Part shown: piece after piece, positions 37,004-46,550 of the stretch
Layout of the letters: the number at the start of each line of letters is the position of its first letter
How positions within the stretch are numbered: position 1 is the first letter of the stretch
Program-made: the position numbers and the translations under genes
Assembly: GCA_037349315.1 (NCBI GenBank)
Contig: JBAIAC010000033.1
Coordinates: forward strand, 22,028,001 to 22,092,000
Length of the DNA stretch: 64,000 nucleotides
Direction of reading: 5' to 3'
From: Chelydra serpentina
Taxonomy: Eukaryota > Chordata > Testudines > Chelydridae
The notes under the pieces: model-generated
Databases searched by the model: none
What the model was told of the DNA's origin: nothing
The model's input: only the letters and a program-made list of their open reading frames with translations

Positions 37004-40000
37004 TCAAAGGGTCAAACGAAGTGTACCAGAAGGGGACACCGAGCAGAGAACCCCGGACAGCGCCCACTGCTCCTCAAAGGTGTCAAGGGAGCCAGTGGAT
37101 GCTGCCCAGAGGAACTCTGCCCGGATGCGTGAACGAACAGAGGATCGAAAATAGGCCCCACAGTCACAGAAGCCTCCATCGGCCAACCTCCTCACCCTGG
37201 TTTTGTAGATGGCCAGTTTAGCTATGGCCAGGAGGAGGTTGACCAGGAGGTCCCGCGACTTCGTGGGGCCGCGGATTGGAAGTGCATAAATAAAAAGGTG
37301 AGGGGAAAAGTGCAACCAAAACCTCAACAAAATGTCCAAGAGGAGCCGGAACAGGGGCTGAAGCCTGACGCACTCCAGATAAATGTGCGCCAGGGTCTCC
37401 CTCACACCGCAGAAGGGACATGTGTTGGGGATAGGGGTGAACCGCGCCAAGTACACGCCCGTGCTCACGGCTCCGTGAAGGAGCCGCCAACTGACGTCCC
37501 CGGCGGGCCTTGGGACTAAGGAGGAGTAAAGGCTGGCCCACCGGGGCTTCTCACCCTCTAGAGGTGGCAGGAGGTCCCGCCATTTCGTATCGGGGCGGGA
37601 CGTGAGGGCGAGGAGATGAAGGGTGTGGAGCACGAGCGTGTATAGATGTTTCCTTGGCGCGGTCTGGAAGCGGATGGGCTGTAGTTCGTGCAGCCGGCTC
37701 ACCGTGAAGGGACAGGGGACCCGGTTGGGTCCACGGGGCAGGGGCCCAATAAAAAGGTCCGGAGGGCTTGGGGTGAAGGGAGGGCGGGGCGTACCCTCTT
37801 GCAGGACCCGGTCGAGGTAAACCTGAGCAGCGGGCGGCAAAGCAGCCTTCACCTCCTGAAGTACGCGCCGGGGAGTACGAGGTCTGGAGAGCCCCATGCG
37901 CTGAGCAAGCGTCAGGGGATCCAGCCAGTCTCCCCGGTCGTAGTCCAGGAGGTCTCCGACCCTAGTGACCTCTGCCAGGACCAACCTCTGGCGCACCGAG
38001 GGGGACTCCGCCACCTGCACACGGAGCTGGGGGTTGTGTAGCAGGGGCTCCGCGAGGAGATCTGCCCCCTCGGTGGCCGCCACGGACCTGGTCGCTGAGA
38101 ATAGCTTCCAGGTCCGGAGGAGGTCCTGGTAGAAGACCGGCAGCCCGTAGAGGTCTCGCGGAAGACCTCTCGGATGGAGATAAAGGAGCTGCCGGTCATA
38201 TCGGAGCCCTCGGAAGCGGCGTAGGAAGGCGTGCGCCAATACGCTCCACGCCGGACTACCTGCACCATAAAGGAGCCTCTGCAGGGCCTGGAGACGGAAG
38301 ACATGGACCTGAGTGTGTGGACACTTCAGGCCCTGCCCACCCTCCTCCAGAGGAAGATGGAGAACCCCTGCAGAGACCCAGTGCAGTCCTGACCAAAAGA
38401 ACTCCAGAATCGACGTCCGGAGGTTGGCCAGGAAACCCGGGGCCGGGACCAGGGTGTTGAGCCGGTACCAGAGCATGGACAGGACTAATTGATTGATTAC
38501 CAGTGCTCTCCCTCGAAAGGAGAGACACCGGAGTAGTCCTGTCCATTTCCGGATCCGCTCTATCACCCTGCCTTCTAAACCTTGCCAGTTCTCCGGTGGG
38601 GATGGATGCGTGGCAGAAAGGTAAACGCCGAGATAGAGTAGCGGACCCGCGCTCCACCTGATGGCCTGAAGCGCGGGTGGGAGGGAGCTCGCCTGCCACC
38701 CGTCCCCTACCACCAGGCCAGAGCTCTTGACCCAGTTGACCCGGGCAGAGGAGGCCGCCGAGTAGATCGCCTGGCAAGCCTCCACCCGCACCAAGTCGCC
38801 CGGGTCCTGGACCACGAGGAGCACATCGTCGGCGTACGCCGACAGGACCAGCCGCAGCTCCGGCTCTCGGAGCACCAACCCCGTCAACCTCCTGCGGAGG
38901 AGACAGAGGAAGGGCTCGATCGCCAGAGCGTACAGCTGGCCCGAGAGGGGGCACCCCTGCCGTACTCCTCGCCCGAAGCTGACCGGCTCGGTCAGGGTCC
39001 AGTTGAGCCTGACCAGACACTCTGCGGAGGCGTACAGCACCTGAAGAAAACCCACAAACTGGGGCCCAAAGCCAAACGCTCGCAGAGTGCTCAGGAGGTA
39101 CCCGTGATCCACCCTGTCGAACGCCTTCTCCTGATCCAGAGACAGGAGGGCGAACGACAGACCATCCCTACACCCAAGCTCCAAGAGATCCCGGACCAGA
39201 TACAGGTTGTCGAGAATGGTGCGGCCCGGGACGGTGTAGGTCTGGTCTGGGTGGACCACGTCCGCCAGCACGGACCCAAGCCGCAGCGAGATGGCCTTTG
39301 CTACGACTTTATAGTCCGTGCTGAGGAGCGAGACGGGACGCCAATTCCGTAAATCGCGGAGGTCCCCCTTCTTCGGCAATAAGGCGAGCACAGCTCGCCT
39401 GCACGAGAGAGGGAGGACCCCGCCCTGCAAGGACTCGGCCCAGACGGTGACAAGGTCTGGGCCGAGGACGTCCCAGAACACGCGGTAGAACTCCACGGTC
39501 AGCCCGTCCAGTCCCGGAGATTTATTAGTCGGCATGCGACGGAGGGCTTCCGAGAACTCGGCCAGAGTGAGAGGCAGCTCTAGCCGGTCTTGGTCGCCTG
39601 TGCTGACCGTAGGGAGTTCGTCCCAGAGCACTTTGCAAGCGTTAGGATCGGTCAGATCCGGGGAGAAAAGGCTCGCGTAGAAGGTCTTGGCCCTCCCGCA
39701 CATCTCCACCGGATCCGTGAGGGGGGTGCCATCTTCTGCGAGGAGGCAGGTGACGTGTTTCTTAGCCCCCCTCTTTTTCTCCAGGGCGTAGAAGAAGCGG
39801 GAGCCGCGATCCATCTCCCGAAGGAGACGGATGCGGGATCGAACGAAGGCGCCCCGGGCCCGATGATCTTCGAGTTCCCGGAGCTCCTCCCGCTTCTCCC
39901 GGCACGCCCCACAGAGGGATGGATCCTCAGGGCTGGCGGCCAGACGCCTCTCCAGCTCTAAGACCTCCCGTTCCAACTGCTCTATCGTCGCATCCCTCCG

Positions 40001-40924
40001 TCGGCTGGCGCCCCGGGTGTAGTCACGGCAGAAGAGCCGGGCGCGTACCTTCCCTAGATCCCACCATCGCCGCGCCGAGGGAAAGGCGTGCCGCTGCCCA
40101 CGCCAGGCCAGCCAGAACTCCCGGAAGGACGCCACGAAACCCACATCCTCCAGCAAACTGTTATTAAAATGCCAATAGGCCGGCCCCGGCCTCTCCGCGC
40201 AGAGAGAGGCCGTCACGGTAGCGAGATGATGATCAGAGAACGGGGCCAGCCGGACGCTGGAGGAGTGGGCCCGCGAAAGGTGAAAACGTGATAAATAGAT
40301 GCGGTCCAACCGGGAGTGGTGCGACCGATGGGCCTCCACCCGGACAAAGGTGAAGGTTGAGCTGTCGCCCGGGTGGTGGTCGCGCCAGACGTCCACGAGG
40401 GAGTGATGTTCGACAATCTCCCTGAGGACGTCCGCGGCGGCCGGGCACTGCTCGATCCCCGAGCGGTCCCGTTTTTCAAGGGTGTTGTTAAAGTCCCCGC
40501 CCAGGACCAGGCACTCGCGAGGATCCAAGGTGCCGAGGAAGGTGGACGCCTGTTGATAAAAACGAAGTTGTTCCGGGCCCGGTGTCGGGGCATAGATGTT
40601 GACGAGATTGACCACGAGCCCCTCCATACGGACCCGTAGGTGCAGCAGGCGGCCCGGCACAGCCTCGGCAACCCCCAGCACCTCAGGCCGTAGGTCGGGG
40701 GAGAACAAGGTCGCCACTCCAGCCTGGCGAACAGAGAGATGGCTGAAGTAGACTCTGTCCCCCCATTCCAGCCGCCAGCTGTCTTCAGCGGCTGGATCCG
40801 TATGGGTCTCCTGCAGGAACACTACAGAGTACCCCCCCTCCCGAAGGAAGGAGAGCACCTGGCTCCTGCGGAGACCCATCCTACAGCCCCGGGTGTTTAA
40901 TGTTGCGAAGAGGAGAGATGCCAT
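37004..40924 (-). CDS. ORF2 protein: APE endonuclease and reverse transcriptase of a Tx1-like LINE
   Basis: A 1306-aa protein that would nick the target DNA and copy the element RNA at the nick. Endonuclease residues are present: N10 (TLNTRG), E39 (FLQETH), D144 and N146 (LGGDFNNT), D231 and H232 (FSDHH). Reverse-transcriptase blocks follow: NKSPGLDG, a WRPVSLLSTDYK region, SLDQEKAFDRVDH, RQGCPLSG and the catalytic Y697-A-D-D700. Near the C terminus, C1169-x2-C1172-x7-H1180-x4-C1185 is the CCHC motif common in this lineage. The length is close to that reported for Xenopus Tx1 ORF2, as I recall it. The ATG at 40924 lies before the ORF1 stop, giving a 28-nt overlap in a different frame. No internal stop or frameshift is present. 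Activity is plausible but unproven. Confidence 0.9.
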   Translation of the reverse strand: MASLLFATLNTRGCRMGLRRSQVLSFLREGGYSVVFLQETHTDPAAEDSWRLEWGDRVYFSHLSVRQAGVATLFSPDLRPEVLGVAEAVPGRLLHLRVRMEGLVVNLVNIYAPTPGPEQLRFYQQASTFLGTLDPRECLVLGGDFNNTLEKRDRSGIEQCPAAADVLREIVEHHSLVDVWRDHHPGDSSTFTFVRVEAHRSHHSRLDRIYLSRFHLSRAHSSSVRLAPFSDHHLATVTASLCAERPGPAYWHFNNSLLEDVGFVASFREFWLAWRGQRHAFPSARRWWDLGKVRARLFCRDYTRGASRRRDATIEQLEREVLELERRLAASPEDPSLCGACREKREELRELEDHRARGAFVRSRIRLLREMDRGSRFFYALEKKRGAKKHVTCLLAEDGTPLTDPVEMCGRAKTFYASLFSPDLTDPNACKVLWDELPTVSTGDQDRLELPLTLAEFSEALRRMPTNKSPGLDGLTVEFYRVFWDVLGPDLVTVWAESLQGGVLPLSCRRAVLALLPKKGDLRDLRNWRPVSLLSTDYKVVAKAISLRLGSVLADVVHPDQTYTVPGRTILDNLYLVRDLLELGCRDGLSFALLSLDQEKAFDRVDHGYLLSTLRAFGFGPQFVGFLQVLYASAECLVRLNWTLTEPVSFGRGVRQGCPLSGQLYALAIEPFLCLLRRRLTGLVLREPELRLVLSAYADDVLLVVQDPGDLVRVEACQAIYSAASSARVNWVKSSGLVVGDGWQASSLPPALQAIRWSAGPLLYLGVYLSATHPSPPENWQGLEGRVIERIRKWTGLLRCLSFRGRALVINQLVLSMLWYRLNTLVPAPGFLANLRTSILEFFWSGLHWVSAGVLHLPLEEGGQGLKCPHTQVHVFRLQALQRLLYGAGSPAWSVLAHAFLRRFRGLRYDRQLLYLHPRGLPRDLYGLPVFYQDLLRTWKLFSATRSVAATEGADLLAEPLLHNPQLRVQVAESPSVRQRLVLAEVTRVGDLLDYDRGDWLDPLTLAQRMGLSRPRTPRRVLQEVKAALPPAAQVYLDRVLQEGTPRPPFTPSPPDLFIGPLPRGPNRVPCPFTVSRLHELQPIRFQTAPRKHLYTLVLHTLHLLALTSRPDTKWRDLLPPLEGEKPRWASLYSSLVPRPAGDVSWRLLHGAVSTGVYLARFTPIPNTCPFCGVRETLAHIYLECVRLQPLFRLLLDILLRFWLHFSPHLFIYALPIRGPTKSRDLLVNLLLAIAKLAIYKTRVRRLADGGFCDCGAYFRSSVRSRIRAEFLWAASTGSLDTFEEQWALSGVLCSVSPSGTLRLTL

Positions 40925-43776
40925 GAGGAGGGCTGGGGGGGATCCTTGCTGGCAGACTCACTCACGGCCCCCATCGGGCCGCGTAACAATCCGTGACCCA
41001 CCCCGTAGCTGAGTAGTGAGTCACGGAAAAGGCGGACCCGTTGGTAGGCCGCGGCGGCCTGCTTCCCAGTCCCTTTACCCTCCCCCATGAGGGCCCTCGC
41101 GGCCTGGAGGATCTGGTGGAAATCCCCCCATCGCTGGAGAGCGAGCTGTACTTTGTTGCGGGAGCCCCGGACGTCCTCCAGGAACTCCCGCAACTCCTCT
41201 CGCAGTGTATGGGGGGCCGGGGTTACTGGCTCCCGGCTATCGGAAGAAGTGGCCCCTGACACAGCCCTATGGCCCACCGAAACAGACAGGCAAGGGGCGG
41301 ACCCTCGACGCAGCTCCCGCTGGGCCGGCACCTTAGGGCCCAACCCAAAATTCGGCTTAGTTGGGGGAGGTGGTGGAGGGAGAAGAGCAGCCTCTGGTGG
41401 GTCGGGACGAGGAAAGACTGGAGCCGCTCCCTGAGGGTCATCCTCAGTTAAGGGGAGGGAGACAGCCCCAGGGGCGGCAGTGTCACCATGGGAGGTGTAG
41501 GAGAGTGGGACGGCATCAGGGGCAGGGCAGGGATCAGAAGTAGGGGCAGGGAAAGGGACATGAGCAGGGCCGGGCTGAGGAACGGGTAGAGGATCCTGAG
41601 CCGCAGGAGCTGGGCCACTGGGAGGTGGCCTCTCTTGGTGTGGCTGAGGGATCTGGGAATTGGGAAGGGGACCTCTCACGATGCCGGGTTCTAGTATAAT
41701 GGCTTGTGTTGCAGCCACGGCATCGGGAGGTGGACAGATATTTGCGGGGTCCCCACCTGGGAAGGAGAACTGTCGTCCCACCCCAATGAGGGGTACCCCC
41801 TGGGATTCGGGTCCCGGCCGCAGGGCACCGGCCGTCGCTTCAGGAGGCTTGGCGGCCGTCAGCGAGGTGTCACTTGCGACCGGGCAGGTGGAAGAGCCCA
41901 GGGGATCCTCGGAGGTGGGAGCGGAACCAGCGGTCAAGGGGAGGGAGCATGGGGAGAGGGGGGAAAGGGGCACTGGGGTGAGGTCATTGAGATCGAGGCC
42001 TGCTGCTAAAGGGTCGTCCTCCCCCTGGGTGATTGGGGTCAGACCCAGGGCCTCGATCTCCTCGTAGATGGAGGGCAGGTCACCTTCTGCCACCCCGGGG
42101 TTCTCTCCGCCAGCACCTGAAGCGATGCTCGGGTCAGGGCGCGCAGGGTCGACAAAGGGGGCAGAAGGGGCTCCTTCGGGGGCTTCCGAGGGAGGGGCGG
42201 TAATACCTTCCGGTGCTGCCACGTCTTTCCCAGCCGGTTCCGGCAGACAAAAGCCGCTCGGGGGCAAAGCGGAAGGCTCGGCATCAGTGCCCTCCTTCCT
42301 GGTCTTCCGGGGGGCTTCCGCATCAGTGGAAAGGAGCGGGGCTCGAGCCTTCCGCTTGCCCCGCTTCCCCTGTACTAAGGCCCAGTCCTCCATGGCTTCA
42401 GCTGGGGGCTGGCTAGTAAGGGTCGGGTCAAGGGGGAGGGGCGATTTCTTAGGGACTCGGGGAGGTAGTGGTGGGGCAGCATAAGGGAGAGAAAAATCTC
42501 TCTGGGGCGGGCCCTCTCCCACGCCCGGCGGTATCCCTGCCTCACCCTCCTCCACAGGCCTCAGCAGACTGTTCGCGGCGGGCCTCTCCCACTCGTCTGG
42601 GCACACTGGGGGAGGTACTCCCAGGGCCCGAGTGGGAGCAGCGGTGGACTGGGAAGGAGGAGGGGCGGCTCTGGGCACCGGGCATTCAGGGACGCCGGCG
42701 ATGACAGGGCCGACGCCCTGCCGGGGCTCGGGGGTCTCGGATGCTCCTCCTTGCCGGGCCAAGGGACAGTCCCTCCGGACGTGTCCTATCGCCCGGCAGA
42801 GGTAGCACCGAGCCTCCCCCGTGGAATAATATATCCGGTAACGGGCCCCGTGATAGGGGACCATAAAGGACCCCTCGAGTGCCTCCCCGTCACGTGCAGC
42901 CGGCGGCATTTGGAGCTGCACCTGCCGGCGGAACGAGAGGATGTGACGGAGGGCGGGGTCTTTGCAGCCCAGTGGGAGAGGGCTGACTACAGAGATGGGT
43001 CTCCCCAGGGCAGAGAGGGCAGGTAACAGGGCGGCATTGGGGAGGAAGGGAGGGACGGAAGTGAGGACTAGGCGGACGCCCAAGTCCTCCAGCGGCTCTA
43101 GTGGGACGAACACGCCCCCCACTGCCAGGCCCTTCTCCACCGCCTCTTGGGCCGCGGCCTCCGATGCGAGGAAGAAGACTACCTTTCCATACATTTTGGA
43201 GGCCGCTACGATGGCTGTGGGCCCCACCACCCTCGCCAACGCCCGCACATAGGTTTCTACGTGGGGCGAGGCGGGTACCAGGAGGCAACGGACGCCATGC
43301 CTCCTGGTCAAGGTGGGAAAGGGGCCCCGGCCACTATAGATGGTAGCTGAGGCGGTGGGCGGGTTAGGTGACGTTGCGGCAGGTGGGGGGGTTGCCGCCA
43401 CCTGGGCGTATGCCCTGGGGGCCGGGGGTGGGACACTCGCAGAGCTGGTAGAGGGAACAGCAGGGAAGGATGCCGTGGCGGTAGTGGCTGCCTCTGCCAT
43501 GGAGGGCTTGGCCTTTGTCGCGGGGCCCTTACCCTTCTTTTTACCCTGGCCCTTCCTGCCGGCTGGGGGGGCTCCCCCAGGATCATGGGGGGCGAGGGAC
43601 GTGGCAGCAGCGGAGGTCTCTTCAGAGTCCGCCGCTGCTGGTGCTCCAGCGGGGGCGAGAGCAGGTGGTTCAGCAGCGGCGGTTAAGGTAGAGGCTTGGG
43701 AAGGTGATGGGGGAACAGGCAGAGGAGGGGAGGCCGTGCCGTCTGGAGGGGCTTCTCCCTCCATATCGCCCGCCAT
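40897..43776 (-). CDS. ORF1 protein: Pro/Ala-rich RNA-binding protein with CCHC knuckle, Tx1-like LINE
   Basis: About 959 aa from the ATG at 43776 (MAGDMEGEAPPDG), which has A at -3 and G at +4. The frame is open 22 codons further upstream but only from a GTG, so that start is not used. The N-terminal ~140 residues are low-complexity Pro/Ala/Ser with a basic patch (GRKGQGKKKGKG). A compact region of about 190 residues follows, and then one zinc knuckle, C324-x2-C327-x4-H332-x4-C337 (CYLCRAIGHVRRDC). The rest is a long proline-rich, probably disordered segment with a short basic motif (KRGKRKA) and a more helical C terminus. By analogy with LINE ORF1 proteins it should bind the element RNA and form the RNP with ORF2p. 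No stop or frameshift interrupts it. The stop TAA at 40899-40897 lies inside ORF2. Confidence 0.82.
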   Translation of the reverse strand: MAGDMEGEAPPDGTASPPLPVPPSPSQASTLTAAAEPPALAPAGAPAAADSEETSAAATSLAPHDPGGAPPAGRKGQGKKKGKGPATKAKPSMAEAATTATASFPAVPSTSSASVPPPAPRAYAQVAATPPPAATSPNPPTASATIYSGRGPFPTLTRRHGVRCLLVPASPHVETYVRALARVVGPTAIVAASKMYGKVVFFLASEAAAQEAVEKGLAVGGVFVPLEPLEDLGVRLVLTSVPPFLPNAALLPALSALGRPISVVSPLPLGCKDPALRHILSFRRQVQLQMPPAARDGEALEGSFMVPYHGARYRIYYSTGEARCYLCRAIGHVRRDCPLARQGGASETPEPRQGVGPVIAGVPECPVPRAAPPPSQSTAAPTRALGVPPPVCPDEWERPAANSLLRPVEEGEAGIPPGVGEGPPQRDFSLPYAAPPLPPRVPKKSPLPLDPTLTSQPPAEAMEDWALVQGKRGKRKARAPLLSTDAEAPRKTRKEGTDAEPSALPPSGFCLPEPAGKDVAAPEGITAPPSEAPEGAPSAPFVDPARPDPSIASGAGGENPGVAEGDLPSIYEEIEALGLTPITQGEDDPLAAGLDLNDLTPVPLSPLSPCSLPLTAGSAPTSEDPLGSSTCPVASDTSLTAAKPPEATAGALRPGPESQGVPLIGVGRQFSFPGGDPANICPPPDAVAATQAIILEPGIVRGPLPNSQIPQPHQERPPPSGPAPAAQDPLPVPQPGPAHVPFPAPTSDPCPAPDAVPLSYTSHGDTAAPGAVSLPLTEDDPQGAAPVFPRPDPPEAALLPPPPPPTKPNFGLGPKVPAQRELRRGSAPCLSVSVGHRAVSGATSSDSREPVTPAPHTLREELREFLEDVRGSRNKVQLALQRWGDFHQILQAARALMGEGKGTGKQAAAAYQRVRLFRDSLLSYGVGHGLLRGPMGAVSESASKDPPQPSSWHLSSSQH

Positions 43777-45135
43777 GATGAGCAGGGGAGGAAGGGAAAA
43801 ACTCTTGAGGGGGGGGTGGGGAGAGGAATTGGGGGTGACCACTCCTCCCTGCTAGGCTGCAGGCAGGTGAGGAGGGCACAAAAGTGGGGACAGGGTTCAG
43901 GGTTGTCTCGAACTAGTGCGGGGATAGGGCTCAGTCACCAACTCAAGCTGGGAAATCCGGCTCCTCTTGTTGCAGTAGCGGAGGGGATGATATAACAGCA
44001 TGGGGGTGCAGTGAGATAGGGTCAAAATTAAACAGGGGAGGGGCACAAGCGCATGGAAGGGAGCATGGGTTCACAAAAGCGGGGGGCTAATCAGGGCAAA
44101 CGGAGCTTCAGGGGGAGGAAGACAACCAACTGGGAATGGGGCAGAAAACCAAGGGACTAGTTTCAGGGCTAGGGCGGGGCAAACAAACAAGGCTGCAGAG
44201 GGAGAGGGGCGGGGCAGGCAAAACTGAAACTAGCAAGGGGCTGGGACCAAAAAAGGAGAGGGGCCCAGATAGCTGCAAGGGGAAATGGGGCAGGTGGCAA
44301 AGGACAAAGCAAGGGGCGTGCTGATGGAGGGGGAGGGTCAGTCCAAGGGGAATGGGGAGGGGCACGTGCACCCACGTGCGCTTGTGCAAAGTCAATTGTT
44401 GGGCTGGCTGCTGCTTCAGGCCCAAAAGGTGGAAACGGGCTCGGCTAGCCAGGCAAGCGGCTGAGTCCAGAGGCAGGAACCAGGACAGACGGTGAGCAGG
44501 CAGCAGAGGTGGTGGTGGTGGAGGAGGGGGCAGCGGTGGTGGTGGGGGTTGGAGGGGGCACAGATGAACCAGGGGGCAGGCTCTACGCCACACCCCCTGT
44601 GCCCCTACAAACACAGTCAATACCCCCACCACTAGAGCACAGTTCGAAAAATTACTCAGTTCTTGGAGGCCCCCTCCACGGTGGTCTGCAGAGTCTCCGC
44701 CGATGGTCTTCCGGGTCTTCCTCCTCTGGGTACCAGCAGCTTCCTGGCAGCAAACAGGGCAGCAGCAGCAGCTCCAGCAACTCCAGGCGGTGGTCCGGTG
44801 GTCAGGCAGGACCCCTCACAGATGGTGGTGGTCACAGCAGCGGCTGGAGCAGGGGTCCCTCACACCCCTCCTCTGGGGAGAGGGCCAGCAGGCCCCCTCC
44901 CCCCCCGCCCAAGGGGTTGCTGCAGCAGCAGGAGTAGCAGCAACCAAGGTGTTGGGGGGGGAGGGGGTTCAGCTGCCAGGCAGCCAGCAACCAGCGAGTA
45001 GAGTAATGGGAGGGGTGCCTGGCCCAGCCAGGGGAGAAGCTGGAGCAGCAGCAAACAGCAGCTGGGAGGGCCCAGGGCCAAGCAGCAGCCCCAGCAAGAT
45101 GAGCAGGAGCAGCAGTCCTCTACCTCCTTCCTGGT
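43777..45135 (-). promoter_or_regulatory. 5' UTR of the Tx1-like LINE, presumed internal promoter
   Basis: 1.36 kb of GC-rich sequence between the 5' insertion boundary and the ORF1 ATG. It includes CAG/CTG-rich stretches (44755-45110) and C- and G-rich runs. Full-length LINEs carry their promoter here, so this is its likely place, but no specific box can be named. A sense frame at 44632-44108 has no ATG and is not called. Confidence 0.55.
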
Positions 45136-45173
45136 CAGAGGGCTATAGGGAAGTGGTAAGGAACCATTATGTT
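45136..45173. repeat. Target-site duplication of the Tx1-like LINE, 5' side copy
   Basis: Starts CAGAGGGCTATAGGG and ends AACCATTATGTT. It is the second copy of 36821-36858 and runs directly into the rest of the LTR (AGTCCCAGGCTAAAC). Confidence 0.9.
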
Positions 45174-45740
45174 AGTCCCAGGCTAAACAAATCCCTGATA
45201 CCTTATGGCAGTTGCTCCAGGTTAATCAAGACACCTGGGGCCAATTAAGAACTTTCCAGAAGGCAGGGAGGTTGATTGAGACACCTGCAGCCAATCAGGG
45301 GCTGGCTGAAACTAGTCAAAAGCCTCCCAGTGAGTCAGTGAGGGGCACATGTCAGGAGCTGTGGGAGGAGGTTGCGTGTGAGGAGCTGGGAGCAAGAGGC
45401 ACTAGGAGCTGAGAGTAAGAGGGCGTACTGCTGGAAGATCCTGTGGTGAGGATAAAGAAGGTGTTGGGAGGAGTCCATGGGGAAGTAGCCCAGGGAGTTG
45501 TAGCTGTTGTGCAGTTGTTCCAGGAGGCACTCTAAACAGCTGCAATCCACAGGGCTCTGGGCTGGAACCCGGAGTAGAGGGCGGGCCCGGGTTCCCCCCA
45601 AAACTCCCAACTCCTGATTAGACACAGGAGGAGTTAACCTGGACTGTGGATTCTACTAGAGGGGAAGATCTCTGAGGCAAGCAAAATCCGCCAATAAGCG
45701 CAGGACCCACCGAGGTAGAGGAGGAACTTTTTCACACTAT

Positions 45741-46255
45741 ATATTGGCTTGTTATTAAGCATATGCATTAATTATTGTAACCTAATTCCAGCTGATCAGC
45801 TGTGACCAGAAACACCATAGGATTGATGATAGATCCCCTTTCATATTGGGAAACATGAATCTTTTTTAGGGTATTGGGTTTGGGATATTATTTGTTTTGG
45901 GGCTTCTGCACATTTTGCTCACAAATCTGTGTTCATCTATATTCTCTCTAGCCCTTTTGTGCAAATCCCACCATCCCTTTAGTTTGTGTGGTCCATATTT
46001 TTCTTCCATAGGGATTGTATTTTGGTCACTGTTTGTGTTTTCTATAGTGTCCATTAACATAAACAAAAAGCAGGCATTTTCCCAAGCAACTGTTTTTGTC
46101 AAATCTTACCTCTGTGCTTGGTGCAATAAAAAAGACACATAAATTAAAAACAGTGTACACTTGAGACATGTACCCAGTAAAAGACACAGAGAAGAAAAGT
46201 TGTAGTGGGAGATCCAGAGGAGAGTGTTAACTTAGCTTATTTTAAAACTCACTTA
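45741..46255. other. Non-coding stretch after the LTR
   Basis: AT-rich, with short frames only and no repeat recognised. Confidence 0.4.
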
Positions 46256-46550
46256 GGGCTGGTCCACACTAACCCGCCAGTTCGAACTAAGATATGCAAC
46301 TTTAGCTACGTGAATAACATAGCTGAAATCGAAGTATCTTAGTTCGAACTAAAAGGTACTTACCGCGGGTCCAGATGCGGCAGGCAGGCTCCCCCGTCGA
46401 CTCCGTGTACTCCTGTCACGGAGCAGGAGTACTGGTGTCGACGGCGAGCACTTCCGGGATCGATTTATTGCGTCTAGACAAGATGCGATAAATTGATCCC
46501 AGAAGATCGATTGCTTGTCGCCGAACCAGGGGGTAAGTATAGACGTACCC
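46256..46550. mobile_element. Hairpin-rich MITE, copy 3 (diverged)
   Basis: Starts AGGGCTGGTCCACACTAACC after a TA and ends AGTATAGACGTACCC before a TA. The same internal order as the 7931 and 8227 copies is present: TTCGAACTAAGATA with its complement, and GATCGATTTATTGCG pairing with a TGCGATAAATTGATC block. It is clearly more diverged than those two, so the family has been active over some time. Confidence 0.7.

Larger units (their letters stand above)
36859..45135 (-). mobile_element. Full-length Tx1-like non-LTR retrotransposon
   Basis: An 8277-bp minus-strand insert bounded by a 38-bp target duplication. Order in the sense direction: 5' UTR (45135-43777), ORF1 (43776-40897), ORF2 (40924-37004) and a 3' UTR of about 145 bp (37003-36859) ending in a hairpin, with no poly(A) tail. 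Both ORFs are open, and the flanking duplications differ at one base, so the insertion looks fairly young. The protein layout (CCHC-bearing ORF1, then APE endonuclease, reverse transcriptase and a C-terminal CCHC) fits the Tx1 group of the L1 lineage, first described in Xenopus, where members often show target preference. Clade placement is by recognition, not by a tree. It is much more GC-rich than its surroundings. Confidence 0.88.
36805..45736 (+). mobile_element. Solo LTR (probably Gypsy-type) split by a Tx1-like LINE
   Basis: The LTR begins TGTGACGGGGCAAGGC at 36805 and ends CTTTTTCACA at 45736. CTAT precedes it (36801-36804) and follows it (45737-45740), a 4-bp target duplication as made by many LTR-element integrases. 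After removal of the 8.3-kb insert and one copy of the duplicated target, about 0.62 kb of LTR remains: 36805-36858 plus 45174-45736. No primer-binding site, gag or pol is attached, so it is solo. Orientation is judged from a degenerate TATA-like AGTCAAAAGCC near 45314-45324; the Gypsy assignment rests on general likeness to turtle LTRs. Confidence 0.7.

Noticed and set aside
43777..43842. Upstream start for ORF1 at 43842
   Set aside because: The codon there is GTG; the ATG at 43776 has a good initiation context and starts the recognisable protein.
41041..43855. Plus-strand frames up to 171 codons opposite ORF1
   Set aside because: Antisense shadows of the GC-rich ORF1; no motif and no consistent start context.
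44108..44632. 174-codon sense-strand frame in the Tx1-like 5' UTR
   Set aside because: It has no ATG (it opens at a GTG), is a low-complexity Pro/Leu/Ser frame, and lies in biased sequence.
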